Origin: Dehalococcoidia bacterium
GTDB taxonomy: Bacteria > Chloroflexota > Dehalococcoidia > Dehalococcoidales > RBG-16-60-22
Direction of reading: 5' to 3'
Assembly (NCBI GenBank): GCA_030615035.1
Contig: JAUXAC010000040.1
Span: forward strand, 1 to 6,289
Length of the DNA stretch: 6,289 nucleotides
The position numbers were made by a program, and so were the translations under genes. Positions 1 through 5,513 of the stretch are shown here, piece by piece (positions within the stretch are counted from its first letter, which is position 1; every line of letters begins with the position of its first letter). Under the pieces are notes generated by a model. The model was not told the DNA's origin, ran no database searches, and was given only the letters and a program-made list of their open reading frames with translations.

Positions 1-16
1 GTATCGGAATACTGTT
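1..16 (-). promoter_or_regulatory. Degenerate operator-like element, copy A
   Basis: The minus strand reads AACAGTATTCCGATAC, 13 of 16 identical to copy B with no gaps; the palindromic right half is eroded. It lies just after the methyltransferase stop codon (34-36), so it is probably upstream of the next gene beyond the left edge. No terminator hairpin is seen in the 33 bases after the stop. Confidence 0.4.
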
Positions 17-33
17 TATTTTTTACTTCTCTC

Positions 34-1269
34 TTAAAATAAAACCTTTTGCCGACACCAAGTTAGCCGGCCCTTGGCTATTTCACAATACTCAGGTTTT
101 ATCTCGTAGCCAGTACATCTCCTGCCTAGAATCTGGCAAGCTATCGCCGTGGACCCGGTGCCAATAAAGGGGTCAACCACCATGTCCCCTTCCCTGCTCC
201 CCAGGGTTATCAGGTATGACATCAGCTTGATGGGCTTTACGGTGGGGTGAGGATTAGGTGACTTATTTTCAGCCTCGTTTTTCCTCGGAGTGCTACTATG
301 CTTAGTTCTGGGTACCGCAACCCCGAGCCCCTCATTCTTCTCACTCTTACTAGCCTTCGGCACGATCAGGAAGGGGAAGGTTCTCTGGACTGATTCGGGC
401 AGCTGCTTAATCCGCTCTTCCCACCAAGCATCCAGGTCAAAGAAGCGCGAGAAGGAGCCTGAATCGCCTATACAACTACCAACGAAGCCACCCATTTTAT
501 AAGAAGTTGCATTTTCTATCTTTTGGCTTCCTTGTCCTATAAAGGTATTCCCCTTCCCACTCTTATACTGCCTCCCATCATTCAGCACATCATCACTTAC
601 TAATAGATTGGCGGGGAAGCGACCTTGTTGCTTGAAAGTGGAATAATCTCCCTTTGAGGTAAAAGGAACTTCTCCCCCACTTCTCTTGGCTATATGGTCT
701 AAGCCATCTTTATATCCTACACGATTAGGGATATATTCTTCTTCATCATATTGATTAAACGGTATCCTGCCATTATCCAGCCAAGTGATACCCTTCTGGT
801 TCTTGAGGGCCTGGTCAACATAGGTCTTCTCAGACAGGGGCTTCATGGCCACCAGGATGACTTCCAGTGCCGGTTTAGGTTGAAAGCCACCATAACTGCC
901 GTCTAGGGCTTTGACTTGAGTTTTCTTCCCGATATTCTGTGCCTTCGGGAAGCCCGAGGCATAAGCCCAGTATATCGGGGTGAAGTTTACCAAGAACCCG
1001 GTATCCTCAAGAGCTATTGTCATCCTGGAAAGACAGTCAGCCCGCGGTATGCTCATCACAAAGGCAAAGGCCCCGGGCTTCAATATTCTGCGGCATTCAG
1101 CCCATATCGCCTTATCCGGCAGAGCCCTGTCCCAGTCCTTGCCCATAAAGGCTATCCCATAAGGCGGGTCAGTGGCGATGAGGTCAACGCTCTCATCCGG
1201 CAGTTCATCCATCGAGCGGCAGTCTTTGTTGAATACCCGAATGTGGTTGATTTGGTAGTAAGGCTCCAC
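34..1269 (-). CDS. Beta-class DNA methyltransferase (DPPY type), phage orphan
   Basis: This protein transfers methyl from S-adenosylmethionine to the exocyclic amino group of adenine (or cytosine N4) in a DNA site. Numbering from the GTG at 1305, motif IV DPPYG is at 46-50, the HPTVKP block at 353-358 and the AdoMet-binding DPFIGTGST at 378-386, followed by GYE (399-401). Catalytic motif first and AdoMet motif last is the beta arrangement. The long middle (about 110-340) should hold the target recognition domain. DPPY favours N6-adenine. No restriction enzyme is beside it, so it probably protects phage DNA or serves regulation. I prefer the GTG at 1269, with GAGGAG (1287-1282) 12 bases upstream, giving 411 residues. 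The GTG at 1305 lacks a ribosome site and falls inside the palindrome, but remains possible. Confidence 0.9.
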   Translation of the reverse strand: MEPYYQINHIRVFNKDCRSMDELPDESVDLIATDPPYGIAFMGKDWDRALPDKAIWAECRRILKPGAFAFVMSIPRADCLSRMTIALEDTGFLVNFTPIYWAYASGFPKAQNIGKKTQVKALDGSYGGFQPKPALEVILVAMKPLSEKTYVDQALKNQKGITWLDNGRIPFNQYDEEEYIPNRVGYKDGLDHIAKRSGGEVPFTSKGDYSTFKQQGRFPANLLVSDDVLNDGRQYKSGKGNTFIGQGSQKIENATSYKMGGFVGSCIGDSGSFSRFFDLDAWWEERIKQLPESVQRTFPFLIVPKASKSEKNEGLGVAVPRTKHSSTPRKNEAENKSPNPHPTVKPIKLMSYLITLGSREGDMVVDPFIGTGSTAIACQILGRRCTGYEIKPEYCEIAKGRLTWCRQKVLF

Positions 1270-1298
1270 CTTTTTATTTTTCTCCTCTATTTTCAACG

Positions 1299-1314
1299 GT
1301 ATCACAGTACTGTT
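1299..1314 (-). promoter_or_regulatory. Operator-like palindrome, copy B, upstream of the methyltransferase gene
   Basis: On the minus strand this reads AACAGTACTGTGATAC, with the palindrome ACAGTACTGT at 1304-1313. It lies 29 bases upstream of the preferred methyltransferase start, with the GAGGAG ribosome site in between. That is the same order as at copy C. It matches copy C in 13 contiguous bases and copy A in 13 of 16. It is probably a binding site of a dimeric regulator. Confidence 0.55.
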
Positions 1315-1326
1315 GATATAATATCA
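1314..1326. repeat. Inverted repeat TGATAT-A-ATATCA
   Basis: Perfect 6-base arms flank a single central base, directly next to operator-like copy B in the gap before the methyltransferase gene. It could be a second operator half, or an AT-rich promoter segment (the minus strand contains TATTAT). I find no matching -35 box. Confidence 0.4.
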
Positions 1327-1347
1327 GTTATCTATACTAGCTGATGT

Positions 1348-1731
1348 TTATTTGCCGTGTTTTGTTTTCATATGACGCTCAAGATTTTCGAAGTGCCGAT
1401 GACATTCTATACAGACACCGGCATGGGCTCGGTTTTTCATCCGAGTAACAACCCCTTTATGCACCGATACTTGGCGAAGTGCCCCATCTCGCTGCTTTAT
1501 AAGACATGTTGAGTAAGCCCTTTCCTCGCGTAGGAATTGATTTGCCCTTCTCAACTTTGTCTCTGTGCTTTCGGTAAAATGCTGAGAGTGACCGTTTGGA
1601 CAATAGAAGAAAGCACCGGATTCAAGTAATCTGTTGCGTAGTGAAGTTGGCATGGCGAAGTCCACGCCACAGACACAGCACTCCTCAGTTGTTAATTGGG
1701 TATTCACATTTATTTGAATAGTTTGGTTCAT
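1348..1731 (-). CDS. Phage zinc-finger protein with N-terminal ribbon and C-terminal C2H2 finger
   Basis: This 127-residue protein matches the pattern of a phage hypothetical family with a zinc site at each end. The N-terminal part has CCVCG (18-22) and FYCPNGH (42-48), giving Cys18 or 19, Cys21, Cys44 and His48. The middle is helical and charged (ESTETKLRRANQFLREE). The C-terminus has Cys107, Cys110, His120 and His125, a short C2H2 finger (CX2CX9HX4H), with the basic tail KTKHGK. The 'MPTSLRNRLLESG..FYCPNGHSQ' block and the C-terminal 'NLERHMKTKH' are typical of this family as I recall it; its function is unknown. The ATG at 1731 is chosen because AGGAGGG (1744-1738) is seven bases upstream; the frame from 1764 would start inside the preceding gene. 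Nucleic-acid binding is likely. Confidence 0.8.
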   Translation of the reverse strand: MNQTIQINVNTQLTTEECCVCGVDFAMPTSLRNRLLESGAFFYCPNGHSQHFTESTETKLRRANQFLREERAYSTCLIKQRDGALRQVSVHKGVVTRMKNRAHAGVCIECHRHFENLERHMKTKHGK

Positions 1732-1747
1732 TTCATTCCCTCCTGAA

Positions 1748-2131
1748 CTATATTTGCCCTTCAACGCTTTCTATCCGTTTAAGCAGGGCTGGTATATCTT
1801 CCAAGTCAATCCGTTTTATCTCGATATTCTGCATTGGCCAATCCCTAAAGGTATAAAGCGTTCTCCCTGCCATCCTGCCCTGCCCCATGATGGTCTCCGG
1901 ATTTTGAGGCTTACGGTAGAGGCAGAGGGTGTTCAACCCTACGGTCATTTTCAAATCGCCTTTGACGAAACGCTGTCGGCCACCAATCGTTACAAGAGGA
2001 CCACCACCATAGGCGAGACTGGCCGCTTTGTAGGAATGTATCGGAGTCTGCCCGGCCATTTCCCATCCCTTATCAAACAGAGCTTTCAAAAATGCCTCTA
2101 GCAATTCTGTCTTTTTAACTTCTACTGCCAT
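1748..2131 (-). CDS. Hypothetical phage protein, unknown function
   Basis: This 127-residue protein has an N-terminal helix (KKTELLEAFLKALFDKGWEMAG) and a Gly-rich beta region (LAYGGGPLVTIGGRQRFVKGD). A segment with MGQGRMAGRTLYTFRDW follows, and then a C-terminal helix (LEDIPALLKRIESVEGQ). I know no family. The ATG at 2131 is preferred over the GTG at 2140 because GGTGA lies about five bases upstream of it, whereas the GTG has no visible ribosome site. The gap to the preceding gene is 15 bases and to the next 16, so it is inside the operon. Confidence 0.72.
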   Translation of the reverse strand: MAVEVKKTELLEAFLKALFDKGWEMAGQTPIHSYKAASLAYGGGPLVTIGGRQRFVKGDLKMTVGLNTLCLYRKPQNPETIMGQGRMAGRTLYTFRDWPMQNIEIKRIDLEDIPALLKRIESVEGQI

Positions 2132-2146
2132 TTCACTCACCGAAGC

Positions 2147-2827
2147 TTATTTGCCTTGGTAATTTCCCAAAGGTAACAATCTCCCGGCACTAATGCTTTC
2201 TATTAAATTGCTCGGCTGTTCAAGCTCATAAAGGCGTGAAATCAGTTCACTCATACGCTCCTTAATCCAGATGAAAAAGGCTTCGTTGCTATTAGTCCGA
2301 GGGACTTGACATTCAAACCGTGTGCCATCACGGCTCCGGTTCGGTCCTGGCATATAGTCCTGAAAAGCATCTGGAGCAAAATTAACATTACTCTCAATTA
2401 ATTCATACGAATACCTCTTGACTCCATCGCCCGCGATAGCTATAGTCTCCTCGTAGGTGCCAGCCCACACCGAAACCTCATGGGTTCCACCAAAGAATTT
2501 GCTTGGGGCATCTGTCGGTTTTGGTTTCACACCGAACTTGTATAGGATAACTTGGTTAACTTCAATTTTCAGCTTCTTAAACTGTTCAAGAGCCTCTTCA
2601 AACCGCTTCATAACCTCAACCTGGTCACCAGCTCTCACATCAGCAACGCCTAAAGCATCGGCTACAACTTGGGGCAGTTTTATATAGAAGCGCTCCGCGG
2701 GTATGGGACGGCGGTATGTCTCAGTCCGACGGTCCGTGCTGTCGTAGCATATATTGACCACGGTTTCCTGATATGGTCTATCAGGATTGAGATTCAATCT
2801 CATCTTAACTTGCTTGACTTTTGCCAT
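2147..2827 (-). CDS. Conserved-looking hypothetical protein, unknown function
   Basis: I do not recognise this 226-residue protein. It begins with a basic beta-type segment (MAKVKQVKMRLNLNPDRPYQ), then an Arg/Tyr-rich stretch (33-48). A predicted amphipathic helix covers about 69-88 (QVEVMKRFEEALEQFKKLKI). The middle, about 105-160, is beta-rich with GTHEVSVWAGTYEET. A C-terminal helix (EAFFIWIKERMSELISRLYELEQ) could mediate oligomerisation. It has no Cys cluster, signal peptide or membrane segment. The ATG at 2827 is fixed by the GGAGGG site in the hairpin loop just upstream. The next gene follows after 15 bases, so the two are probably co-transcribed. It could be a phage recombination or single-strand-binding accessory protein by position, but nothing in the sequence shows it. 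Confidence 0.75.
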   Translation of the reverse strand: MAKVKQVKMRLNLNPDRPYQETVVNICYDSTDRRTETYRRPIPAERFYIKLPQVVADALGVADVRAGDQVEVMKRFEEALEQFKKLKIEVNQVILYKFGVKPKPTDAPSKFFGGTHEVSVWAGTYEETIAIAGDGVKRYSYELIESNVNFAPDAFQDYMPGPNRSRDGTRFECQVPRTNSNEAFFIWIKERMSELISRLYELEQPSNLIESISAGRLLPLGNYQGK

Positions 2828-2845
2828 AACTAGCCCTCCCTAGTT
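2828..2845 (-). promoter_or_regulatory. Hairpin with the Shine-Dalgarno sequence as its loop
   Basis: The mRNA-sense sequence is AACTAG GGAGGG CTAGTT followed directly by the ATG at 2827. The 6-base arms pair perfectly and the loop is exactly the ribosome binding site. Folding would present or limit the site next to the start codon. The structure is seen in the sequence; a regulatory role is inferred. Confidence 0.5.
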
Positions 2846-2881
2846 CGTTTACGCCTATCCAGCCTTGCCAACTAAGAATTG

Positions 2882-3076
2882 TTATTTTACCCGGGTGCAT
2901 TTGATTACCAGAGTCTCCCCGACCTTCAGCTGGTAGTCCAGCTTGCAGTCGGCCCCCTTAAATCTTGACTGATTCGCATACTGCTGCTCGAGGGCTCGGT
3001 TGACGGCCACTCTGGGGGAGCTCCCCCGGGCGAATGTCTCGCCGGCGTTGACCTGAACTCTATAATCTTTCAGCAT
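2882..3076 (-). CDS. Small basic phage protein, unknown function
   Basis: This is a 64-residue protein. It has a short beta-rich opening (MLKDYRVQVNAGETFARG), a helix with SPRVAVNRALEQQ (20-32) and a beta-rich end (LKVGETLVIKCTRVK, 50-64). Small phage proteins with this layout (beta strands, an 'SPRxAVNRAL' helix, then 'VGExLxI') occur in early regions, but I know no function. The ATG at 3076 is chosen over the longer frame from 3226. It has an excellent GGAGGTG site (3088-3082) five bases upstream, while the longer frame would overlap the preceding gene and lacks a comparable site. It sits 54 bases before the next gene. Confidence 0.72.
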   Translation of the reverse strand: MLKDYRVQVNAGETFARGSSPRVAVNRALEQQYANQSRFKGADCKLDYQLKVGETLVIKCTRVK

Positions 3077-3088
3077 TTCTTCACCTCC

Positions 3089-3110
3089 AAAGATAAGCAC
3101 TATTATCTTT
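3089..3110 (-). promoter_or_regulatory. Inverted repeat abutting a ribosome binding site
   Basis: Arms AAAGATAA and TTATCTTT (8 bases each, perfect) flank a 6-base spacer. In the mRNA the hairpin would end directly next to the GGAGGTGA ribosome binding site (3088-3081) of the gene starting at 3076. It lies 13 bases after the preceding stop codon. It could be an RNA hairpin tuning translation, or a protein-binding palindrome. It is AT-rich with no U-tract of terminator type, so I do not call it a terminator. Confidence 0.45.
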
Positions 3111-3123
3111 TCCCCAGGGTGTA

Positions 3124-3312
3124 TTACCCACCACTGAGTATGCCCTTCTTCAAATGTTTGCGACCGCACCAGCAAATGACCATCTTCCCCGTTACGCGGC
3201 TCGGATATAGAAGGTTTCGACCACATTTACACCGGGTCGTATCTCCTATCTGCACGTTTTTACTCCCTGGCGGTCTACCTGCTTTTCGCCTCGTTTTGCG
3301 CGTCTCTGCCAT
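3124..3312 (-). CDS. Small protein with AT-hook-like motif and two CxC pairs
   Basis: This is a 62-residue protein of unknown function. A basic N-terminus contains RRKAGRPPGSKN (8-19), close to an AT-hook (GRP core flanked by basic residues), which binds the minor groove of AT-rich DNA. Two Cys pairs, CKC (28-30) and CWC (47-49), are spaced as in a small zinc ribbon. The ATG at 3312 has AGAGG about nine bases upstream, inside the end of the preceding gene, which it overlaps by 38 bases. The protein is likely nucleic-acid binding. The coherent composition, ribosome binding site and operon position favour a real gene over a shadow frame. Confidence 0.7.
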   Translation of the reverse strand: MAETRKTRRKAGRPPGSKNVQIGDTTRCKCGRNLLYPSRVTGKMVICWCGRKHLKKGILSGG

Positions 3313-4210
3313 TGCTCTCAGCCTCTTTTCTGCTTTCCGCTATGGGATAAGTCTCGATCAGACAGTCACCGCCATGGGTACAGTTTCCATTTACATACAG
3401 CTCTATGAACCTTTCCCTGACCTGTGGTCCATGCAGTTGAGGATCGGCCTCTATTCTAACCTGCTGCCCACAGGAGGGGCACCTGATGACCCAGATTGTG
3501 GCCAACTTGGAAGGCTCACCGGATGAAACAATAAACCTCTTCATGGAAGCACTGGCAGCCGCAAATTGGTGCTGAGGCCGGGGGTCATTGGCCAGGAATG
3601 CCCTGATAGCACTAAGCCTGATGATCCACATTCCCCCCGTGCTTCCCAGGCAGGGCTTCTTTTCGGCCCGCAGCCAGCCCCGGTGAATATACTCGTAAAC
3701 AGTAGAGGGTTGGGTACGACCAAGAAGAGGAGCTGCCTGCTCGCACGTATACCAGGGATCGCGTTCCCACTCTTTCCGGACAATGTAGAAAAAGGGGTGG
3801 CTGTAATCTGAAATAAGCCACTGGCGCGTGGGCGCCAATACTACCAACCAGGGCCGTTTCCTGAGACACTTGGCAACCCCATACTCTGAGAAACGCCACA
3901 GCCTGGTTTTGCCCTGACTTTTTGCAGACTTTATACCCGAGAGCCATCTCTTCTTTACCCAGAGTAATATTGACTTAGAGCTGGGGATGCCCAGGAGCGA
4001 AGCCAAAGCCGAGGCGGTATAGAAGTTCATTTGCCTTGTCACCAGATGTTTCCCCACAGCAAGGTAGATTATCGCGCCCTCCGACCGCTGCAGGCGAGCA
4101 GCAAGCACCTTGTCGCAGATGAGCCCATAATTATCTTTAAGGTAATCCAGCTCCTCAAGCGTCCAGTGCCTGTAGGCTCTGGTTGGTTTATCGGCTATTT
4201 TTGTTGTCAT
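3275..4210 (-). CDS. Multi-module DNA-binding protein (SANT-like, two helix-turn-helix, Cys cluster)
   Basis: This 311-residue protein is probably a DNA-binding regulator or replication accessory factor; no specific name is known to me. Residues about 14-56 (HWTLEELDYLKDNYG, then AARLQRSEGAI) look like a SANT/Myb-type three-helix unit. Residues 63-117 and 153-206 each look like an excisionase/MerR-type helix-turn-helix: YTASALASLLG...WVKKRWL and YTCEQAAPLLG...YIHRGWL, both followed by a Trp-containing wing and a further helix. The C-terminal part has CPSCG (244-248) with Cys277, His279 and Cys283, a possible zinc ribbon. The ATG at 4210 has GGAGGGGG (4222-4215) at good spacing. The last codons overlap the next gene by 38 bases. 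The palindrome upstream could be a binding site for this protein, as autoregulation, but that is speculation. Confidence 0.85.
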   Translation of the reverse strand: MTTKIADKPTRAYRHWTLEELDYLKDNYGLICDKVLAARLQRSEGAIIYLAVGKHLVTRQMNFYTASALASLLGIPSSKSILLWVKKRWLSGIKSAKSQGKTRLWRFSEYGVAKCLRKRPWLVVLAPTRQWLISDYSHPFFYIVRKEWERDPWYTCEQAAPLLGRTQPSTVYEYIHRGWLRAEKKPCLGSTGGMWIIRLSAIRAFLANDPRPQHQFAAASASMKRFIVSSGEPSKLATIWVIRCPSCGQQVRIEADPQLHGPQVRERFIELYVNGNCTHGGDCLIETYPIAESRKEAESNGRDAQNEAKSR

Positions 4211-4231
4211 GCTTCCCCCTCCAGCCTCTTC

Positions 4232-4247
4232 AACTCACAGTACTGTT
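4232..4247 (-). promoter_or_regulatory. Operator-like palindrome, copy C, upstream of the helix-turn-helix gene
   Basis: On the minus strand this reads AACAGTACTGTGAGTT, with the perfect 10-base palindrome ACAGTACTGT at 4237-4246. It lies in the 45-base gap before the gene starting at 4210, upstream of that gene's GGAGGGGG ribosome binding site. Thirteen contiguous bases match the copy before the methyltransferase gene. The palindrome has no loop, so binding by a dimeric protein on DNA is more likely than an RNA hairpin. The function is inferred. Confidence 0.55.
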
Positions 4248-4255
4248 TAGTTTCC

Positions 4256-5071
4256 TTAGCCTGCATCGGCTCCAGCCTTTTTAGCTTTACCTCGTCTGCT
4301 TTTCCAATGGTTGTAGTAATAAGAGAGACGTCGCTCTAAGCAACGGGGGCATCTAGTATGGGGTTGAAGAGCTGGTTTGGTGCAGTCAACGCATAAACCT
4401 TGGGACTTATGGCGGTACTTTAGGCGCGTCGATACACAGGCTCGGTCGTAGCATTTGAGGCAAAGCCCATCGCGCAAGTCTTGATTTGCGGCACCGCATT
4501 TTAGGCATGTGCCATAAGACACCGCTGTTTTGGGAGCGCGGATGTGGTGGTACGGCATCCAATACTTTTTACATCGTGGGCAAAAATACCTCTGGTTGCC
4601 CTTTTTGGTTCCCCAGGGCAAAGAATACTGGTAACCGCACTTGGGGCAGGGTTCATCAGTAATCCGGTAGGGTTCCAGGGTTCTAAATAGTTGCTCTGCT
4701 CGGTTGTTTATTCTCTCCGTTATCTCCTCCGTGAAACCGCCGTCATTCAGTGGCTCGACCGGCTGCGCCACGAGATAGTCGGATAAGGTGCCCTTGCCAG
4801 AAGGCAGGAGTTTATCCAAAGAGAAGACAACAGCCTTGAACTCCACAGGAGCTTTGCTCTCTAGTGAGAGCGCTCCGGTGCACTTCGCTTCGGGGTGCGC
4901 CCAGAACCGGGGAGCGCATCCCGTCTTCCCCATAAAGTAGCATTGGATGCAGCGGTGGCCATCAACGCACCGCCAGGGCCAAACCTCGAGCTCGTCAGAG
5001 CCGATATTAATTATCTTGCCCCTCGGCACTGTCTCCCTTGTCCCGCCATCGACATCCGATTTATGTCTCAT
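4256..5071 (-). CDS. Multi-zinc-ribbon protein of unknown function
   Basis: I do not recognise a named family for the whole 271-residue protein. The N-terminal part has a Cys/His cluster (Cys35, His39, Cys41, Cys44, Cys52, Cys64). A middle region (about 70-135) lacks Cys and ends in a helix. Three C4 zinc-ribbon motifs follow: Cys142/145/164/167, Cys189/192/204/207 and Cys227/230/241/244. The first ribbon, CPKCG...RYFCPRCKKYW, resembles ribbons found in transposases and transcription factors. The third resembles ribbons common in phage hypothetical proteins. The C-terminus is very basic (KSRRGKAKKAG, about 257-267), which fits nucleic-acid binding. The start ATG overlaps the preceding stop by four bases and has only a weak GGAAG upstream, so translation is probably coupled. 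A role in phage transcription or host takeover is only a guess. Confidence 0.82.
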   Translation of the reverse strand: MRHKSDVDGGTRETVPRGKIINIGSDELEVWPWRCVDGHRCIQCYFMGKTGCAPRFWAHPEAKCTGALSLESKAPVEFKAVVFSLDKLLPSGKGTLSDYLVAQPVEPLNDGGFTEEITERINNRAEQLFRTLEPYRITDEPCPKCGYQYSLPWGTKKGNQRYFCPRCKKYWMPYHHIRAPKTAVSYGTCLKCGAANQDLRDGLCLKCYDRACVSTRLKYRHKSQGLCVDCTKPALQPHTRCPRCLERRLSYYYNHWKSRRGKAKKAGADAG

Positions 5072-5499
5072 TTACACTCTGCTTCCAGCCTGGTGAGCAG
5101 GGCCGCCCTGCAGATAGCTTCCGGTGCCTCTCTGCAAATCACCAAGTTCGGGTCGGCGTAGTGGTCCTGTCCTAACTCCACGTGGTAAATATGGCTAGCT
5201 TTGCAGCAACACCAGTCTTTATTGTTTAACGGGAAGAGCCCCAATCCCGTCTTCACCGCTACTGGCCAAGCAGCCGAGATGTCTGTGGAGTAAGGGTCGG
5301 GTACCCATTTAGGAACATCGCCTTCATCATAACGGTAGACACACGTCCAGCTATCATAATGAATTGGCGTGCCCGCCAGATATAGGTCCAAGGCGTTCTC
5401 AGGAATAAAATCTGGCATGGGATGACCCATTACCTTCTCAGCTACCAGTGCATCTAGCTCCTTGCCAAGTTCCATTGCTAGGATTTCTTCTCTATTCAT
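5068..5499 (-). CDS. Phage ABA-sandwich domain-like protein
   Basis: This 143-residue protein resembles the small phage proteins with the alpha-beta-alpha 'phage ABA sandwich' fold. Their biochemical role is unknown as far as I know. Features that fit are an N-terminal helix opening MNREEILAME (1-10) with ELDALVAEKVMG (14-25), the YSTDISAAW segment (70-78) and the C-terminal helix REAPEAICRAALLTRLEAE (123-141). A Cys triplet (97-99) and a Trp/Tyr-rich middle are also visible. The ATG at 5499 is chosen because GGGAGG sits just upstream (5510-5505); the longer frame from 5559 would run into the ATPase gene. Its TGA overlaps the ATG of the next gene as ATGA, which suggests translational coupling. 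The family call is from memory of the sequence pattern, not from a search. Confidence 0.75.
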   Translation of the reverse strand: MNREEILAMELGKELDALVAEKVMGHPMPDFIPENALDLYLAGTPIHYDSWTCVYRYDEGDVPKWVPDPYSTDISAAWPVAVKTGLGLFPLNNKDWCCCKASHIYHVELGQDHYADPNLVICREAPEAICRAALLTRLEAECK

Positions 5500-5513
5500 C
5501 TTTTCCTCCCTAT

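Noticed and set aside
1..33. Rho-independent terminator after the methyltransferase gene
   Set aside because: The mRNA sense has no GC-rich stem followed by a U-tract; the T-run seen on the plus strand is an A-run in the transcript.
34..1269. Part of a restriction-modification pair
   Set aside because: No endonuclease-like gene adjoins it inside the window; a partner could only lie beyond the left edge.
1754..2101. Plus-strand open frame of 115 codons
   Set aside because: It is antisense to the 127-residue gene, which has a ribosome site and operon spacing that the plus-strand frame lacks.
3077..3226. Longer start for the 64-residue gene
   Set aside because: It would overlap the preceding gene heavily, and the internal ATG at 3076 has a far better ribosome site.
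3119..3526. Plus-strand open frame of 135 codons
   Set aside because: It is antisense to the 62-residue and helix-turn-helix genes, and its product shows no family pattern.
3541..3947. Two minus-strand frames of 80 and 111 codons inside the helix-turn-helix gene
   Set aside because: They are alternative frames of a convincing gene, and their low-complexity composition is typical of shadow frames.
4867..4905. GC-rich palindrome GAGCGCTC and short inverted repeats near it
   Set aside because: They are short, lie within a coding region, and are expected by chance.
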